From: Bryum argenteum
Taxonomy: Eukaryota > Streptophyta > Bryopsida > Bryales > Bryaceae
Assembly (NCBI GenBank): GCA_037043015.1
Contig: CM073326.1
Span: forward strand, 14,950,345 to 15,014,344
Direction: 5' to 3'
Length of the DNA: 64,000 nucleotides
A program made the position numbers and the translations under genes. This document shows, one piece after another, positions 12,108-23,880 of the stretch (the stretch's first letter is position 1; every line of letters begins with the position of its first letter). Below the pieces are notes generated by a model. It ran no database searches and was not told the origin of the DNA. It saw nothing but the letters and a program-made list of their open reading frames with translations.

Positions 12108-12364
12108 AACCTCAATTCCGTTAAAATGGCACTATGCCATGTGCCATTTTGTCACACCAAATCTTACATATGCACTCACATGGAATGGTGTATTCCATAA
12201 TATCACATTTTATTTAAAAATATCACTCCTTTGTATACATTGTCACTCACTTTACATAATATCACCTTCAAATTCTGTTATATCACATGGTCTTTAAGCC
12301 GCAGTTCAGAAAGTTGAGGTGTGCCATTTTAGCGGCATAATGCCATTTTAACGGAATTGGGGAT
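12108..12364. mobile_element. MITE, AACCTC family, 257 bp
   Basis: The element begins AACCTCAATTCCGTTAAAAT and ends in a near-perfect inverse (TTAACGGAATTGGGGAT), with inner ATGGCAC/GTGCCAT strings on both sides. CATT at 12104-12107 is duplicated at 12365-12368. The paralogous empty site TTTTACCATTGCAAAGCTATAC near 19138 shows TACCATTGC uninterrupted. The length equals that of the copy at 26992-27248. No coding capacity. Confidence 0.85.
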
Positions 12365-12652
12365 CATTGCTAAGCTATACTTTGAGCCAACGCATAATTT
12401 TGATGGATTACTTTTGAGTCAAGCGTAATATTGAGATAAACGTGAACAACTTCCTGATTCACATTCTTTCAATGTAGCAACTTTATTGGTGGAATTTCCA
12501 CCCTAATGTGTAAACAATAAAATTTAGTAGTCGGTTTTGACTTCTAAGGACTCCTAGGTAATGATTTGGCAATCTCTTGGGCTTTGTGGCTCAAATGATG
12601 GCTCATATGATTTACAATAAGTTTAATATAAGATGGTGTGGTTATGATGTGA

Positions 12653-12810
12653 ATGATAATTTTTTTATTTTTTTATTTTTTTTATTTTTTTTTTATTTTA
12701 TTATTTTTTAAATTTTTTTCTTTTCTTTTCTTTTCTTTTCTTTTTTTCTTTTCTTTTCTTTTCTTTTTTTCTTTTCTTTTCTTTTCTTTTTTTCTTTTCT
12801 TTTCTTTTCC
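12653..12810 (+). repeat. Pyrimidine microsatellite, T-rich then (TTTTC)n
   Basis: T-rich DNA passes into tandem TTTTC units with periodic longer T runs, all on one strand. The Phe-rich ORF across it is an artefact of this composition. Confidence 0.9.
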
Positions 12811-13103
12811 AGACAAAGGCTTGGACGTGTGGATTCAGGAAAAATACATAGGACTCTTGCAATCAATGAGGCCTCAAGGCTCCAAATTTAATACAAATTA
12901 TATTCTTGACAAGTCTACACAACATTAGAAGTTTGAAAAAGCTAATTCTTACGCTCAATTCTACCAATAACTCTTAAGATACAAAGATGTTCATACAGTA
13001 CAAAATCCGAAGGGCAAAAATGGATTGAATTTACTATTACCGAAAATAAAATGAAGGGAAGATAAATATGATTCATAAAATTGGCGTGCAATGGCAGTAC
13101 TAA

Positions 13104-13445
13104 CCAAGGTTGTCATATCGGGCGTATTGAGGTAATCGGGCGAGCAAAACGGGCGTACAAGTTGTCCCGGACGGACGAGCGTGCCCACCCACCTTGATTG
13201 TAGGGCGTGTGTAATTTTTCATAGATACCAAACTTTGCAGTAAAAAGAGTGTGTGGCGTTCCACGCGGCCCGTACGCGGCGGCCAAGTGGCTTAGTTTTC
13301 ACCTAAACCCTTGCCACGTCGTTGTTTTTTTACCTAAACTAAAAGTCATCAACTGTTTGACCCTATCAGGCGAGCCACAACTCAATCGGACGGACAAGGC
13401 GGAGGGACGGGAGGGCGGCGTGTCCGCCCAATATGACAACCTTGG
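13104..13445. mobile_element. GC-rich MITE with CCAAGGTTGTCATAT ends
   Basis: The termini CCAAGGTTGTCATATCGGGCG-like and its inverse ending GACAACCTTGG match at about 20 of 21 positions. The element is flanked by TACTAA on both sides (13098-13103 and 13446-13451). It is richer in G+C than its surroundings, with repeated GGACGGAC strings. The paralogous sequence near 53660 (reverse strand) runs through the site without the insert. No transposase. The superfamily is uncertain because a 6-bp duplication is not diagnostic. Confidence 0.78.
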
Positions 13446-14258
13446 TACTAACTTGTTCTCATGTTTCAAAACCATAAACAACATCACCTCCTCCTAAATT
13501 TCATGCTATGCATTCAAACTATCTTAGCTCAATTTACAATTTCTATCACTGAAGCTATCCTCCATTATTTTGAGTTCCAACCCACTAATTTTCACCAAAA
13601 GGGGACATTGAACAAAGAAGTTGGAACTCCTCAAAGTTTGAACTCTTCATCCTATTGGATCTCAACATGTATGGAAAACACTCATCTGATCTCAACTTGC
13701 TCCATAGAAAATCCAACATTACAATTTGCAACTCAACTAATGTGACTGACCGGCTCAACAATTGCAACCCATTACAATCAAACTTCACCATTAGTACCTC
13801 ATGCCAAGCCTCCAAGCAACCACATATTTTGTTTTGGAAAAATGATTGCGTGCATTTGAGACACCTAACCGACAAAGAAGCAAAAGCAACGCAACGTTCA
13901 AATGAAGCAAACTTCACATGTCGAGAGTGATGCGAATTTCCGCTAGTCCTTAGTGTACTTGAATTGGGTTGATTACCATGTGAAATGCAATCTGTCTACT
14001 TTGAATAGGAATCTCCGGAAGAAAAGTGAACAATTGTACTATGGGAACAAGTCCTCAAATTTCCTCAGGGAAGAACTCAGAGAAGATTCTCGAGAGAAGA
14101 ACTTGAGCACTTGGTGTGCACCAGAATAGCTTCTAGATAGCCCAGGAACCACCCCCCTTCTCCTCTATGTATTTTGATTTCAATCACACACCGCACTCAC
14201 TCATCATTCATCATCTTGCTATCATTCTTCTAAGCTAGTGCTGAGGGTTGTGAGGATC

Positions 14259-15469
14259 ATGAAGGGGTTCTCTAACTACGGCCATGAGGATTGGGCAAAG
14301 CACAAGTCCTCATGGCGGCACGCACGCCATCTCGGTTCGACATTCACGTCGGGGGTGGTGGTAGCAGTCGGTCCACCCGTGACATTCTGCACGTTGATTG
14401 CAATTTGCGTTACAATCTTCAACCATTTAGTCACACGGAGCTACCTCCCTCACTCGGTGCCAGTCTTAGACATTGCCCAGTTGCCCTTTGTCCTTACATC
14501 TGCGGTGATGTCATTGCTCCTTGTTTTTCGCACAAACTCCTCCTACAATCGCTTTGATGAAGCTCGCAAAGCTTGGGGATCCAACGTGAACCGAACTCGT
14601 GACTTGGCGCGGCAGACACTTACATGGATTCGTCGCCCTGGCGATCAACACAAGCTTGACAGCATCCTCCGCCATGTCAAAGCCTTCCCCTACTGCCTCA
14701 AGGACCACTTGACTCGAGATTGCAACCTGCAAGAGACTTTGCTCCCCATTCTCCATCCGCAGGAGCTTGATGCCCTCCTGAGCTTCAGTCACAAACCAAA
14801 CTATGTGCTTCAAGTACGTGCTCGACCAATCTATCTTCCATTGCTGTAGATGAATTCTCCTGTTTCAATTGTAATCTATACAAAGAAGTGGGGGCACTGA
14901 TCGATCATTTATTGGTGAATATGTTTTCCTGTTGGTGATTTCTGTTGGTGGGAGATCGATCGAGATGGTAAGCTGGGCTGATCGATGAATACCTGCCTTT
15001 GCATTTGCAGGTGATTTCGGAGCTGGTGAGCCACCGTGAGGTATCCGACATCGAGACAAGTGGGGTCGACAAAAATTTGACACAGCTGCACGACAATGTT
15101 GGGGCGTGTGAGCGGATATTCAAGACGCCCATTCCGGTGGCGTACACGCGGATGACGTCGAGGGTGTTGTCGTTGTGGCACATCACACTGCCATTTGCAT
15201 TGTGGAAGTTGTGTCATTGGCTCACCATTCCACCGACGTTTTTTAGCGCGTTGGCGCTTTTCTACATCGAGGAAGTAGGGGTGCTGATCGAGGAGCCTTT
15301 CTCCATGTTGGATCTGCTGTCCATGAGCGACGGCATTCGGTCGGCCGTAGATGGGCTCATTTCAGCTCACCAGCACTCCTTGGTAATGATCAACAATCTC
15401 CCTGTGCCTACTTGTGAGCAGGAGGAACATGTGGCCATGGCTGTCCCGGAAGAGGTGGTATTGTCGTAA
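14259..15469 (+). CDS. Bestrophin-like chloride channel, plant VCCN1 type, intact
   Basis: Two exons, 14259-14813 and 15011-15469, join in phase 0 across a GT-AG intron (CAA|GTACGT ... TTGCAG|GTG) to give 337 residues. Plant VCCN1 proteins are voltage-dependent chloride channels of the thylakoid membrane that adjust the proton motive force in changing light. Family features seen: the early block NYGHEDWAKHKSSWRHARHL, hydrophobic segments after it, LLVFRTNSSYNRFDEARKAW, IPVAYTRMTSRVLSLWHITL in exon 2, and the C-terminal ALFYIEEVGVLIEEPFSML. I chose ATG at 14259; the open frame upstream has only GTG. The product is shorter than usual for VCCN1 and lacks an obvious chloroplast transit peptide, so a 5' exon may be missing or targeting lost. 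This is the only copy of several in the window with an unbroken frame. Confidence 0.85.
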
Positions 15470-15956
15470 GTCAAATTCCAATTCCAGGGAAAGAATGGAG
15501 GTTGTGTTGTAATTAGATCAGGGAGCGTTTGTGTAAGTGCAGCTGATATGCAGGTGTGTTGTTTCCGGAGAAATTTCTCATTTGTTATGTTGGCTTCCAA
15601 CTCTCTGTACAAGTAGTGCCTCTATGTATTAGGCAATTCAGTCTAAATTGGGAATAATCAAAGGGCTCTTAGCGGCCCCAGAAACCATTTGCAAGATTTT
15701 TCTTTGATTCTTATTTGTTCAAAGACATTCAAGGATGTTTTCATGTCAAGTGTAAAGAAATCTTGGACTTTGGTGGATGATCACTAGTAATGCGAGAGAG
15801 GATTGAGTAGACATGAGTGTGCCTAATGTTCTTAGCTTAGGGAGGTGTAATTGGCTAGCGTGAGAGTTATCTTGGTCAACCTAAATATTTAAGAACAACC
15901 CTCTAAGAGTCACTATGATATCGGACTCAAGCCTCTCTTAGCATCACAATTGTGGT
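15470..15956. other. 3' flank of the bestrophin gene
   Basis: Noncoding. The same sequence follows the inverted bestrophin pseudogene (about 51160-51650), so it was duplicated with the gene. It ends where the near right arm (31618-39882) stops matching. Confidence 0.6.
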
Positions 15957-18900
15957 GGAGTAAGCCAATAATCATTGGGCACAAAAGCGCGATAAACCGC
16001 ATTGTTTTTAGTGCCCAGAAGCAATTTGTACTTGTACTTGTTTGTGTGCTTGGGTGACTTTACAAACTCTACTCCAACCACTTTACTTCAACCAGGCTCA
16101 TTCACATTGTCGTCAAAATCAAATGGTCCATAGATTTCCTATTGAGTGCAGCGAAAAGAAATAGTAGTTGTCTCCATGTATACCAAACTTGAAGCTTTTT
16201 GAAAATATGTAATATGAAGAGTGACTTCTTGCCATCATGGCTTTTTTGATCCAATGACATAGTCTTTCAGAAATTGTGCGACAAATGCTTTTGGAAGTAG
16301 GGGTGGAGGGTGGGAAAGATTTTATGCTATTGCACTTTGAATGATTTTTAGTTGGTACTTAGTACATTTATGTATGGGGATCTTTGACCCCATTTTACCT
16401 TGAATGACCCTTCATAGAAATATGGAATTTGAACCATACCAACAACCCGTATGAACATATTCCAGCACTTGAAGTAGTTGTAACATGACCAACTAATTTG
16501 AGACTAAGTTGGCCTCTCATTTCTTTTGTGAGGATGGGGGTTTGGGAAATTTGAGTAGACAAAAAGAGAATGGTAACCCCTTAGAGACCTTTAATTGAGA
16601 AAGGGTTTATGAGATACACCAATTGAAATGCTACTAGTTAGTGCTTGAAGTCACACAAATCACAATATGGTCTAGTTTTTCACTATTTGTGCCTTGAATT
16701 TATTTGAAACAACATTGGTCATGTCTTTTGAAAACAAGTGGTCATGTTGCATCTTTTTGTTACACTCATACATCTATAAATAACTATTTATCTAACAATA
16801 AAATCAAATTTTGGTGTTGAATAGTCCTGCAAAAAATCATGTCTATCTTTGTTGGGTCCTCGACTTTGAGCTCCCATGTTTATGGCTCTAATATGGCTAA
16901 TGGAGTGCATAAAGTAGTGTTCACATTTTCACATCTCAAAGGATAGCCATGTGTTCAAGCTGCATATAATTTCCAAAAACCCAATTTACTTTTGTGTAGA
17001 ATTCTTGTCAAAAGAGGAGTAATCAGACGACATGATTAGAATATTGATTCTGAACTCCTTAAACTCGGTAAGACGCAAAGAGGGTTTTTGCAATTTCGGG
17101 CAGTTTAGATGAAGGTTCTAAATGACATAATTCGACCTCGGAATCTTTCCAAGGTGCTCTCTCTACAGCGAAGTGTATATGGTAAAATTTGCAAAGTAAA
17201 ATTCTAATTTGAGAGTCTTTGAAAACATTCCTTGGGTTGCGAGCCAAAATGGAGGAGCTTAAAATGCATGAAATTCATGAAATTTCACCCAATACTTACA
17301 ATCACAAGTATATTCATTGTACATGGGAAATATTCATAACTATTATCAATGCCTTAACATCCTTGGGGGTGTTATGAGCCAAAAACACATTCTCAGAAAA
17401 AGTGTGATAGATGCAAGATTAAAGCAAGGAATTTAGATCTCAACCGTACACACTTGTAATAGACTTCTTGTAGGTCATGTGGACCAAAACCAAATCAATT
17501 AAATAAATCACAAACTATAAAGTTGCTCATATTCATCTCATCAACACTTTTGCACCAAATTAGTTTTATTGAAAGACTATCTTCTCTTAAATGGTTACCT
17601 TCCAAAGTTCCAATAGTGAAAATTGACCCAAAATATTTCAAAGGAAAAATAGACTAAAACTAGACCCTTTGCACTCAAATCTATGCCCTATCTTCAACAC
17701 ATCTTTGATTACGTGAATGTTTCTATCACTAAAATAGATTATGATTGGACTCCATTCCAAAAAAAAAAATCAAATTCTAGGGGTGGATGCAAGAGATCTA
17801 CGTCATCAGAAATCATCCATTTTTTCACCATTTTAATTGTAGAGAAAGAATTGCAATTCCAATACCAAAGTTATTTGGATCAAAAATCTTAGAACTTGAA
17901 AGTTGTTAGAATGCATCTAAAGATCGTACTTGTGCAAGAAAATTACAGGAAATTTTTTTTTGGATTTCACATAATTTGCTTGCAATGGTAAAACATGCCC
18001 CATGTTTGGAACCCTGAAAACAAAATCTGCCATCTTCACTGAAATGCTTGCCACGTATTTATATTTTTCGTAAGATTATGTAATCATTACCACAGGAACT
18101 AGACTTGAAATGGGACCCAATTCAAGTGATTTTGTCAAGATTGATGCATAGATGAAGAAGTTATGGCTCTTCAAAGCTTCTACCCTTCATCCGCAATGTC
18201 ATTTTTCAACACAAGGTACAGACCGAGATTCAAAAATGAAGCCTATCTAAATCAAGGTGTCATAAAAAACCATCGAATGAATCCTTCAGTTGTTATAAAC
18301 TCAATCAGCCTAGGAGGTTCACAAAGCCCCAAAACAATGGTGTAGATCCAAAGATAAAAAACCAATTCAGAATTTCTTCAAATAGTAAATAAGAAACTCT
18401 CATAGGAGGCCATATATCTTAGTGTAAGTCACTTTTCTCTGAAGTCATAAAGAGTAGAGTGCTTGCTTAGAATAGATTTAGGATGTGATAAAAAAATAAG
18501 ATGATGCAAAAGAGCAACATTACCAAATGAGACACTCATTGGGCACGACGTTTGGAGGGGAAAAGAGAGACATGTTTTGTAACAAAAGAAATACTATATT
18601 TGACTCTTTTTTGCAATTGGTCTATTGATAGAATTTCCACTTCAAAGTAAACTTGATGGAGTTTTTTTATCTATTCTAACCCTTATTTGGCTATACAACC
18701 CTAGTGCTGATAGACAACATTTTGGATGAAGGGCTTGAAACTTTGAAGAGAAAGAGTAATTTCTTTGCCTTAAGTCCGTTTCTTGACAAAACTACTTGGA
18801 TTTGGACTCAAATGATGTCTAGTTTGTGTGGCAAGTATTGAAAACGTATACAGTGAAGTATGAATTTACAATATGCATTTGAGTGAAGGCAACTTTGGGT

Positions 18901-20390
18901 TTTGGGTTTTAAAATATAAAGCATGTTTTATCATTGCCAGCCACTCTTGTGGATTCAAAAAGAATTTTTAATTATTTATTTTTACACAAGTATGATGTTA
19001 AGATCGATAGATTCCAATTAGAGTCTAGTTTTAGTAATAGAAACCTTCACTTAGTCCACGATGTTTGGAAAATAAGGCATGGCTTTTAGTACAAAGAGTC
19101 TCGTCTTGGATGTCTGAATGGTAAACTATTTGGGAGTTTTTACCATTGCAAAGCTATACTTTGAGCCAAAGAATACTTTTGATGGATTACTTCTGGAACA
19201 AGGGTGTTATTGAGATAAAGGTGAACAACTTCCTTATTGACATGTTTTCAATGTAGCAGCTTTATAAGTGGAATTTCCCCTCTAACGCGAAAACAATGAA
19301 ATTTTGTGGTTTGTTTTGACTTTTGAGAACTCTTATGTTATGACTTGGCAATCTATAGGGCTTTGTGACTTACGTTTTGGCCTAGGTGATGTACACTAAT
19401 TTTACTATAAGATGGTGTGGATAAGATGTGAATGATTTACCTCCGTTTTCATTCATGACATCCTTTTTGAAATGGTGTTTTCCTTCGCTAAAAGTGGGCT
19501 TGGACGTGTGTGGGTTAAGTACAAGTACTTACAACTCTTGCAATCTATGAGGCCTTAAGGCTCCAAATTTGACCCAATTCATATTATGACGAGTCTACAG
19601 AAGATTATAAGTTTGAAAAAGCTACCTCTTACTTTCAATTCTACTAATAACTCTTAAGCCACAAAGATGTTCACACAATACAAAAAGTGAAGGGCATTCA
19701 TGGGCATTCAGAAAATGAAGGGAAGGTAAACTTGATGCATAGAATTGGCTTGCAGTAGCAATACATGTCTCATTTAATAATACCATAGAAAAACATCACC
19801 TCCGCTTAAATTTCATGCTATGATTTCAAACTATCTAAGCTCAATTTACCATTTCTGTTACCGAAGCTAAACTCCATTTGGGTTACAACATCTAATTTAC
19901 CTCTACTCGCTCCACGGAAAATCCAATAAAAAAATTGGAACAAGTATTTTAGATTGAGTGGCTCAGGAAATGCTAACCATCATCATTCATTTTCACCATG
20001 ACTACAGAGCAGCCTCTAAAGAACCATGTACATCTTTTGGTTTAGAAAAATGTTAGCATTCAACATAGCCAACCGACAGTCCGACAAACTATCAAAAGCA
20101 AGCCAAAAGAACGTGTGAAAGAAGTTAAGCTCATATGTTGAGGGTGATGGCAATTGCAGCCTTTTAGTTAGTGTAAAGTGAATTGACATTTCAAATCAAA
20201 TTCATCTATGTCAAGGAATCTCCTCAAGAAAAGTGAACCATTGTTACATGCAATCACTTGGTCAACAATCTTTTAGTTAGCCGAGAACCGCCCCCCCTTC
20301 TATCCTTTATAATTATGTCACTTGTCCAATTTCATACACCAAACTCTCATCATCATCACTCATCTCGTAAGCTACTCCAAGGTTGTGAGA

Positions 20391-20459
20391 ATGAGAGGAT
20401 TCTCTAACTATGGCCATGAGGATTACGCACAACACAAGTCCTCATGGCCAAGGTCCTAA
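20391..20459 (+). pseudogene. 5' stub of bestrophin gene, 22 codons
   Basis: The start region of the bestrophin gene is copied here with its upstream sequence (CCCCCCCTTCT, CATACACC, ACTCATC strings as before 14259). The frame opens MRGFSNYGHEDYAQHKSSW and then joins unrelated DNA, stopping at TAA after 22 residues. The rest of the channel is absent; what follows is the 3' flank of the membrane-protein gene. Its mirror image is at 35036-35104. Confidence 0.8.
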
Positions 20460-21157
20460 ATAAAAACCCACCCAAATCCCCAATGCATGTCTTCGAATAT
20501 TGCACATTTATGAAGGTTCCATGTTGTTACTCACCACGTATGTTTTCGAGCGCTTGTGTTCCTCTCTCTCCCCTCTTTTATCCTACCGTCTGAAACAACT
20601 CTCCCAAAAGTGATCTTACTTTAGTGATGGCATGTGAAAACTCTCACTGTTTTGTGTGCATTTACACATGCACATTTGATTACTAATCACCAAAAATACT
20701 TCCCATATAAAACTCTACATGTAATAAGGCAACTCTACATCCTTAAGTGCACTTCCTGGTGTGAACTTCCAAAGATTCAATGCTGGAGAGAGTTCGAAGT
20801 AGAACGTGCATGACTCAATTGACGAATGGGATTGCAAGAATTTAATATCACGGACGAAACAGATCTTCTTCAACGAGAAGAGAAGGGGTACATTCACTGA
20901 GCTTTGAACTTTATGTATACACAACCAGGCATCTTGATGATAGTCTAACCAACAACAACTTTATTCAAAACTTCAATTGCGCAAGAGCAAGTTTTTCCTA
21001 CTGAGACACATCTGGCATGATTGCTAATACAACTTATTGATTTCCTACTTGAAAAACACTCCCCAACAAACAAGTATCCCATCAATGTATAAGTATGACC
21101 AAGAAAAGAAAACCTCTGCTGCACACTTCAATGGTGTTAGAAATGAGGGATGTAAGC

Positions 21158-22531
21158 TTACTCCATGCCACTCCAAGGCTCGATTGCTGGAAGAATTTCC
21201 AAGTTTGGGTCGTTCCTCACCATACTCGGAGCATCCTTCAGAGCCTCGTCGATAACATCCACTGAACTTGTAATGAGTTCAGAAAACATCGTAATTTCCC
21301 ACTACGAAGCAAGTGAAAATTACGAAGCAAGTGTATATGTCTACGAAACAGAAGAACAAGTTATTTCGATTCAACTCAGGTAAGAAAGAGTTAAGAATAC
21401 CATAGAATGCTAAGTATGTTTTGAGCTGACTCTATCAACTTACTTGGATTGCGGCGATGGTAATGAACCCAAAAAGCAACTCCTCCAATCAATATGGCCA
21501 AAAGAGTGACTGCAACCTGTAAAGCACAATCATACCAGGTGCACATTATGAAACAGAATTAACTTCAGCATGGCATGCTCCAACAACAGACAATCGAGTC
21601 AGCGAGTTCACCATGATTGTCTTCCTGCTACTGGATCAGCCACCACGGAGCATCTGCACAAATCTCAGATCGATACCTCAGTTCAATGAAAAGGCACTTC
21701 ATTCTACAAACAACACAAAACTGAGACTTGAAACAACAACACTTGTATTGTCGTGAACTTTGGAGGAGTGGACATACCCGTAGTCGATCTGCCCGAGGGC
21801 AAACTTGATGCCTGTCCAGCAGAGGACAAAGATAACAGAGAGAATCTGTGCACGAGCAGCAACCGCAGTTAGGAGCTGAAATGCAGACCAAGGTGCCTAA
21901 TTAAGCTATGGACATGATTATTCAGTTATTCTCAAGCATGCAACATCTTTTATTCGATATTAATGATATTTCAATTATGCCTCTCAAACTACAAGAAATT
22001 GCCGCAGCTGAGTACAGTGAGCAAATGGTATCATCCATGCAAACGCTTGAATACTCGGCATGACTTGAATACCCGACATGACAAAATGGCAGGCACCGAG
22101 GTTTTTCTTCACAGACTCTGTAACAGAATGATGTAGATAATTTTTATTCGAGGATCTTGTCACCTTCAGAAAGATATGGGAGCGCACCCGGGTGCTTCAA
22201 ATCAGTCAAATCAGTATTTGACTGTTTGTGAGACTGGTCAGTTGCTGGAGAATTGATGATTCTATGCCGGCACTTACCCGAAGCAGCGAATCGATCGTTT
22301 ACTTCTTATCGTTGTCGTGCTTGAAAGCAGTGGCGCGCAAGAAATTCTCCGTCAGCGCAGAGCTTTCCTTGGCAAGGCGCCGTCGCCCTCCAGGCACAAC
22401 GTCCGCACCGGTGCCATCTCCCTGCACTCCGTACTCCTTCAGCAGGACGAGGTCCTGATTCCCATTTAGGTATTAGCCTCATCCTGATCAACTGTCGTCC
22501 GACTCTTCGACCTGATCACCGCTTCGCCCAT
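21158..22531 (-). pseudogene. Broken copy of the six-exon membrane-protein gene
   Basis: This is the reverse complement of the gene at 32967-34342 and is nearly identical to it, splice sites included. Two single-base deletions break it. One lies in exon 1 near 22470 (CCC to CC), which brings TAA into frame at 22466-22468 after 22 codons. The other is in exon 4 near 21625 (GGG to GG). Sequence outside the deletions has hardly diverged, so the damage is recent compared with the duplication. It might still be transcribed. Confidence 0.8.
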
Positions 22532-23050
22532 GGGAGACTGGCTGGTGTCAAAATTCTTCGCAAACTATCTCCAATCCCAACAATTGGCAATACCAGCTAG
22601 CTAATGGCGAAAGAAAGAACAACTGATTCTGACGAGTTGGACGGTACTGTGGCTAGCAAGAGAAAATTGCAGTGAGGAGAAGGGAGTGCAGAGAATTGAG
22701 CACTGCAGGTTCGACTAAACTTGCAGAATACCGTAGGAGCATTTGGAATACTCTCGGCTCAGGAATGGTAGTGCAAAGGCGGGGCCTGGCGTGGACGGGC
22801 CCCCATAAATGACACAGGGCCTGCGCTGCCTCGCGGCCAGCTCGTGCGGCACCCCTGCTGAGGTGGCCCCCCCAGTGTGGTCAAAAAGGGAGAGAGAGTG
22901 TAATTATGGTGAAAATCTTATGACCACGAGTGGAAGAGAAGTATTTCCCCAAATTACTTAAGAATCATGAAAGTAAGGGGTGTATGTAAATGTATAAGAA
23001 ATTAACATGGTGGAGGTGGTTTTAAGGTGTATAGTAGCCGATATAGACCC
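22532..23050 (-). promoter_or_regulatory. 5' flank of the broken gene copy
   Basis: Mirror of the GC-richer region upstream of 32967, with a run of C near 22870 and GAGAGAGAG near 22891. No ORF. Beyond about 23050 the sequence turns to repeat DNA also present at 16300-16440. Confidence 0.35.
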
Positions 23051-23880
23051 TATAAAAATATGGGAATCATGAAAAAAATTATGGGAAGATCAGAGCTATT
23101 TTTCTCAAAGTGGAAGTGAATAATAGCAAACTTTGAATAAATTTTGGAAGTAGGGTGGAAGGTGGGCAAGATTTTATGCCATTGCACTTTCAATGATTTC
23201 AAATTGATACTTACATTTATTATATATGGAGATTTATGATCCCACTTTACCTTGAATGATCCTTCATGGAAATTTGGAATATGAACCATACCAACAAAAA
23301 AATATGATCATATGGCGATACTAAATTCCATCACATATTTTTAACAAGTGCTCAACTCGAACAACATAGTGCAAAAGGGGACAGTTGACCAAAATGAACA
23401 TTGCTTCTGCAAGCATTAATCAATAACCTCATTTCTCATTAAAGAATCAAAATATCAAGTATGTTGTCTCATGTGGCTTCATTTCCGCATACATGTGAAC
23501 TACCCTACAAATTAAGCTAATGAATGGAGTATCTACACTTACAAAGTGAGAGTTCAAAGTCAAGAAAGTAGACGTCTAGGCAAAGCAATGGTGCACCTCT
23601 CATGTCTATGTTACTAAAGTGATACCTCTTGTACTTGATGTACTTGATTTCAACACGAATGCAATTTGCCCAACCAACATCTGATTAATATCTGAGTGAC
23701 GTTGTACATTGATACTGTACATTCATGAGCAATCCTGCAAGTCTTCTCCTAAAAACACGTTGGAAGCCCATGCCCCATCCATCTATAAGTATCCCTCCTC
23801 TAAAATCAATTGAGCAAATATCCATTTGCTTGAATAAAATCCACAAACTCAATTGAACCGAATCAAGTGATCACTACAAT

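Larger units (their letters stand above)
9781..13103. repeat. AT-rich repeat block, also found inverted to the right
   Basis: Long stretches recur in inverted orientation. About 11840-9780 matches 39890-43240 read backwards (for example GATGTCGAAATACGTAAG near 11009 against CTTACGTATTTCGACATC near 40877), and about 11800-11200 matches 54600-55200. Related, more diverged sequence also lies at 18500-19450. All ORFs here are short and differ between copies. A MITE at 12108-12364 and a pyrimidine microsatellite interrupt it. Confidence 0.75.
15957..23880 (+). repeat. Left arm of large inverted repeat
   Basis: Reads as the reverse complement of 31618-39882. Paired positions: 23050 with 32449, 22228 with 33271, 19521 with 36074, 18163 with 37431, 17221 with 38618, 16354 with 39485. 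The inner end is at GATCACTACAAT (about 23880), after which this arm turns to unrelated sequence. The outer end is near 15957. Apart from the stub and pseudogene listed, the arm holds only AT-rich noncoding repeats, some of which (17040-17260, 18000-18400) resemble old TTAA-type elements. Confidence 0.9.

Noticed and set aside
12653..12928. Phe-rich 91-codon ORF
   Set aside because: Translation of a TTTTC microsatellite.
22228..22458. 76-codon ORF conserved identically in both arms (also 33041-33271)
   Set aside because: Antisense to exon 1 of the six-exon gene; identity follows from the arm duplication.
23050..23289. 79-codon ORF identical to 32210-32449
   Set aside because: Lies in repeat sequence also found, diverged, at 16300-16440 and 39410-39540, where it is not open; no protein features.
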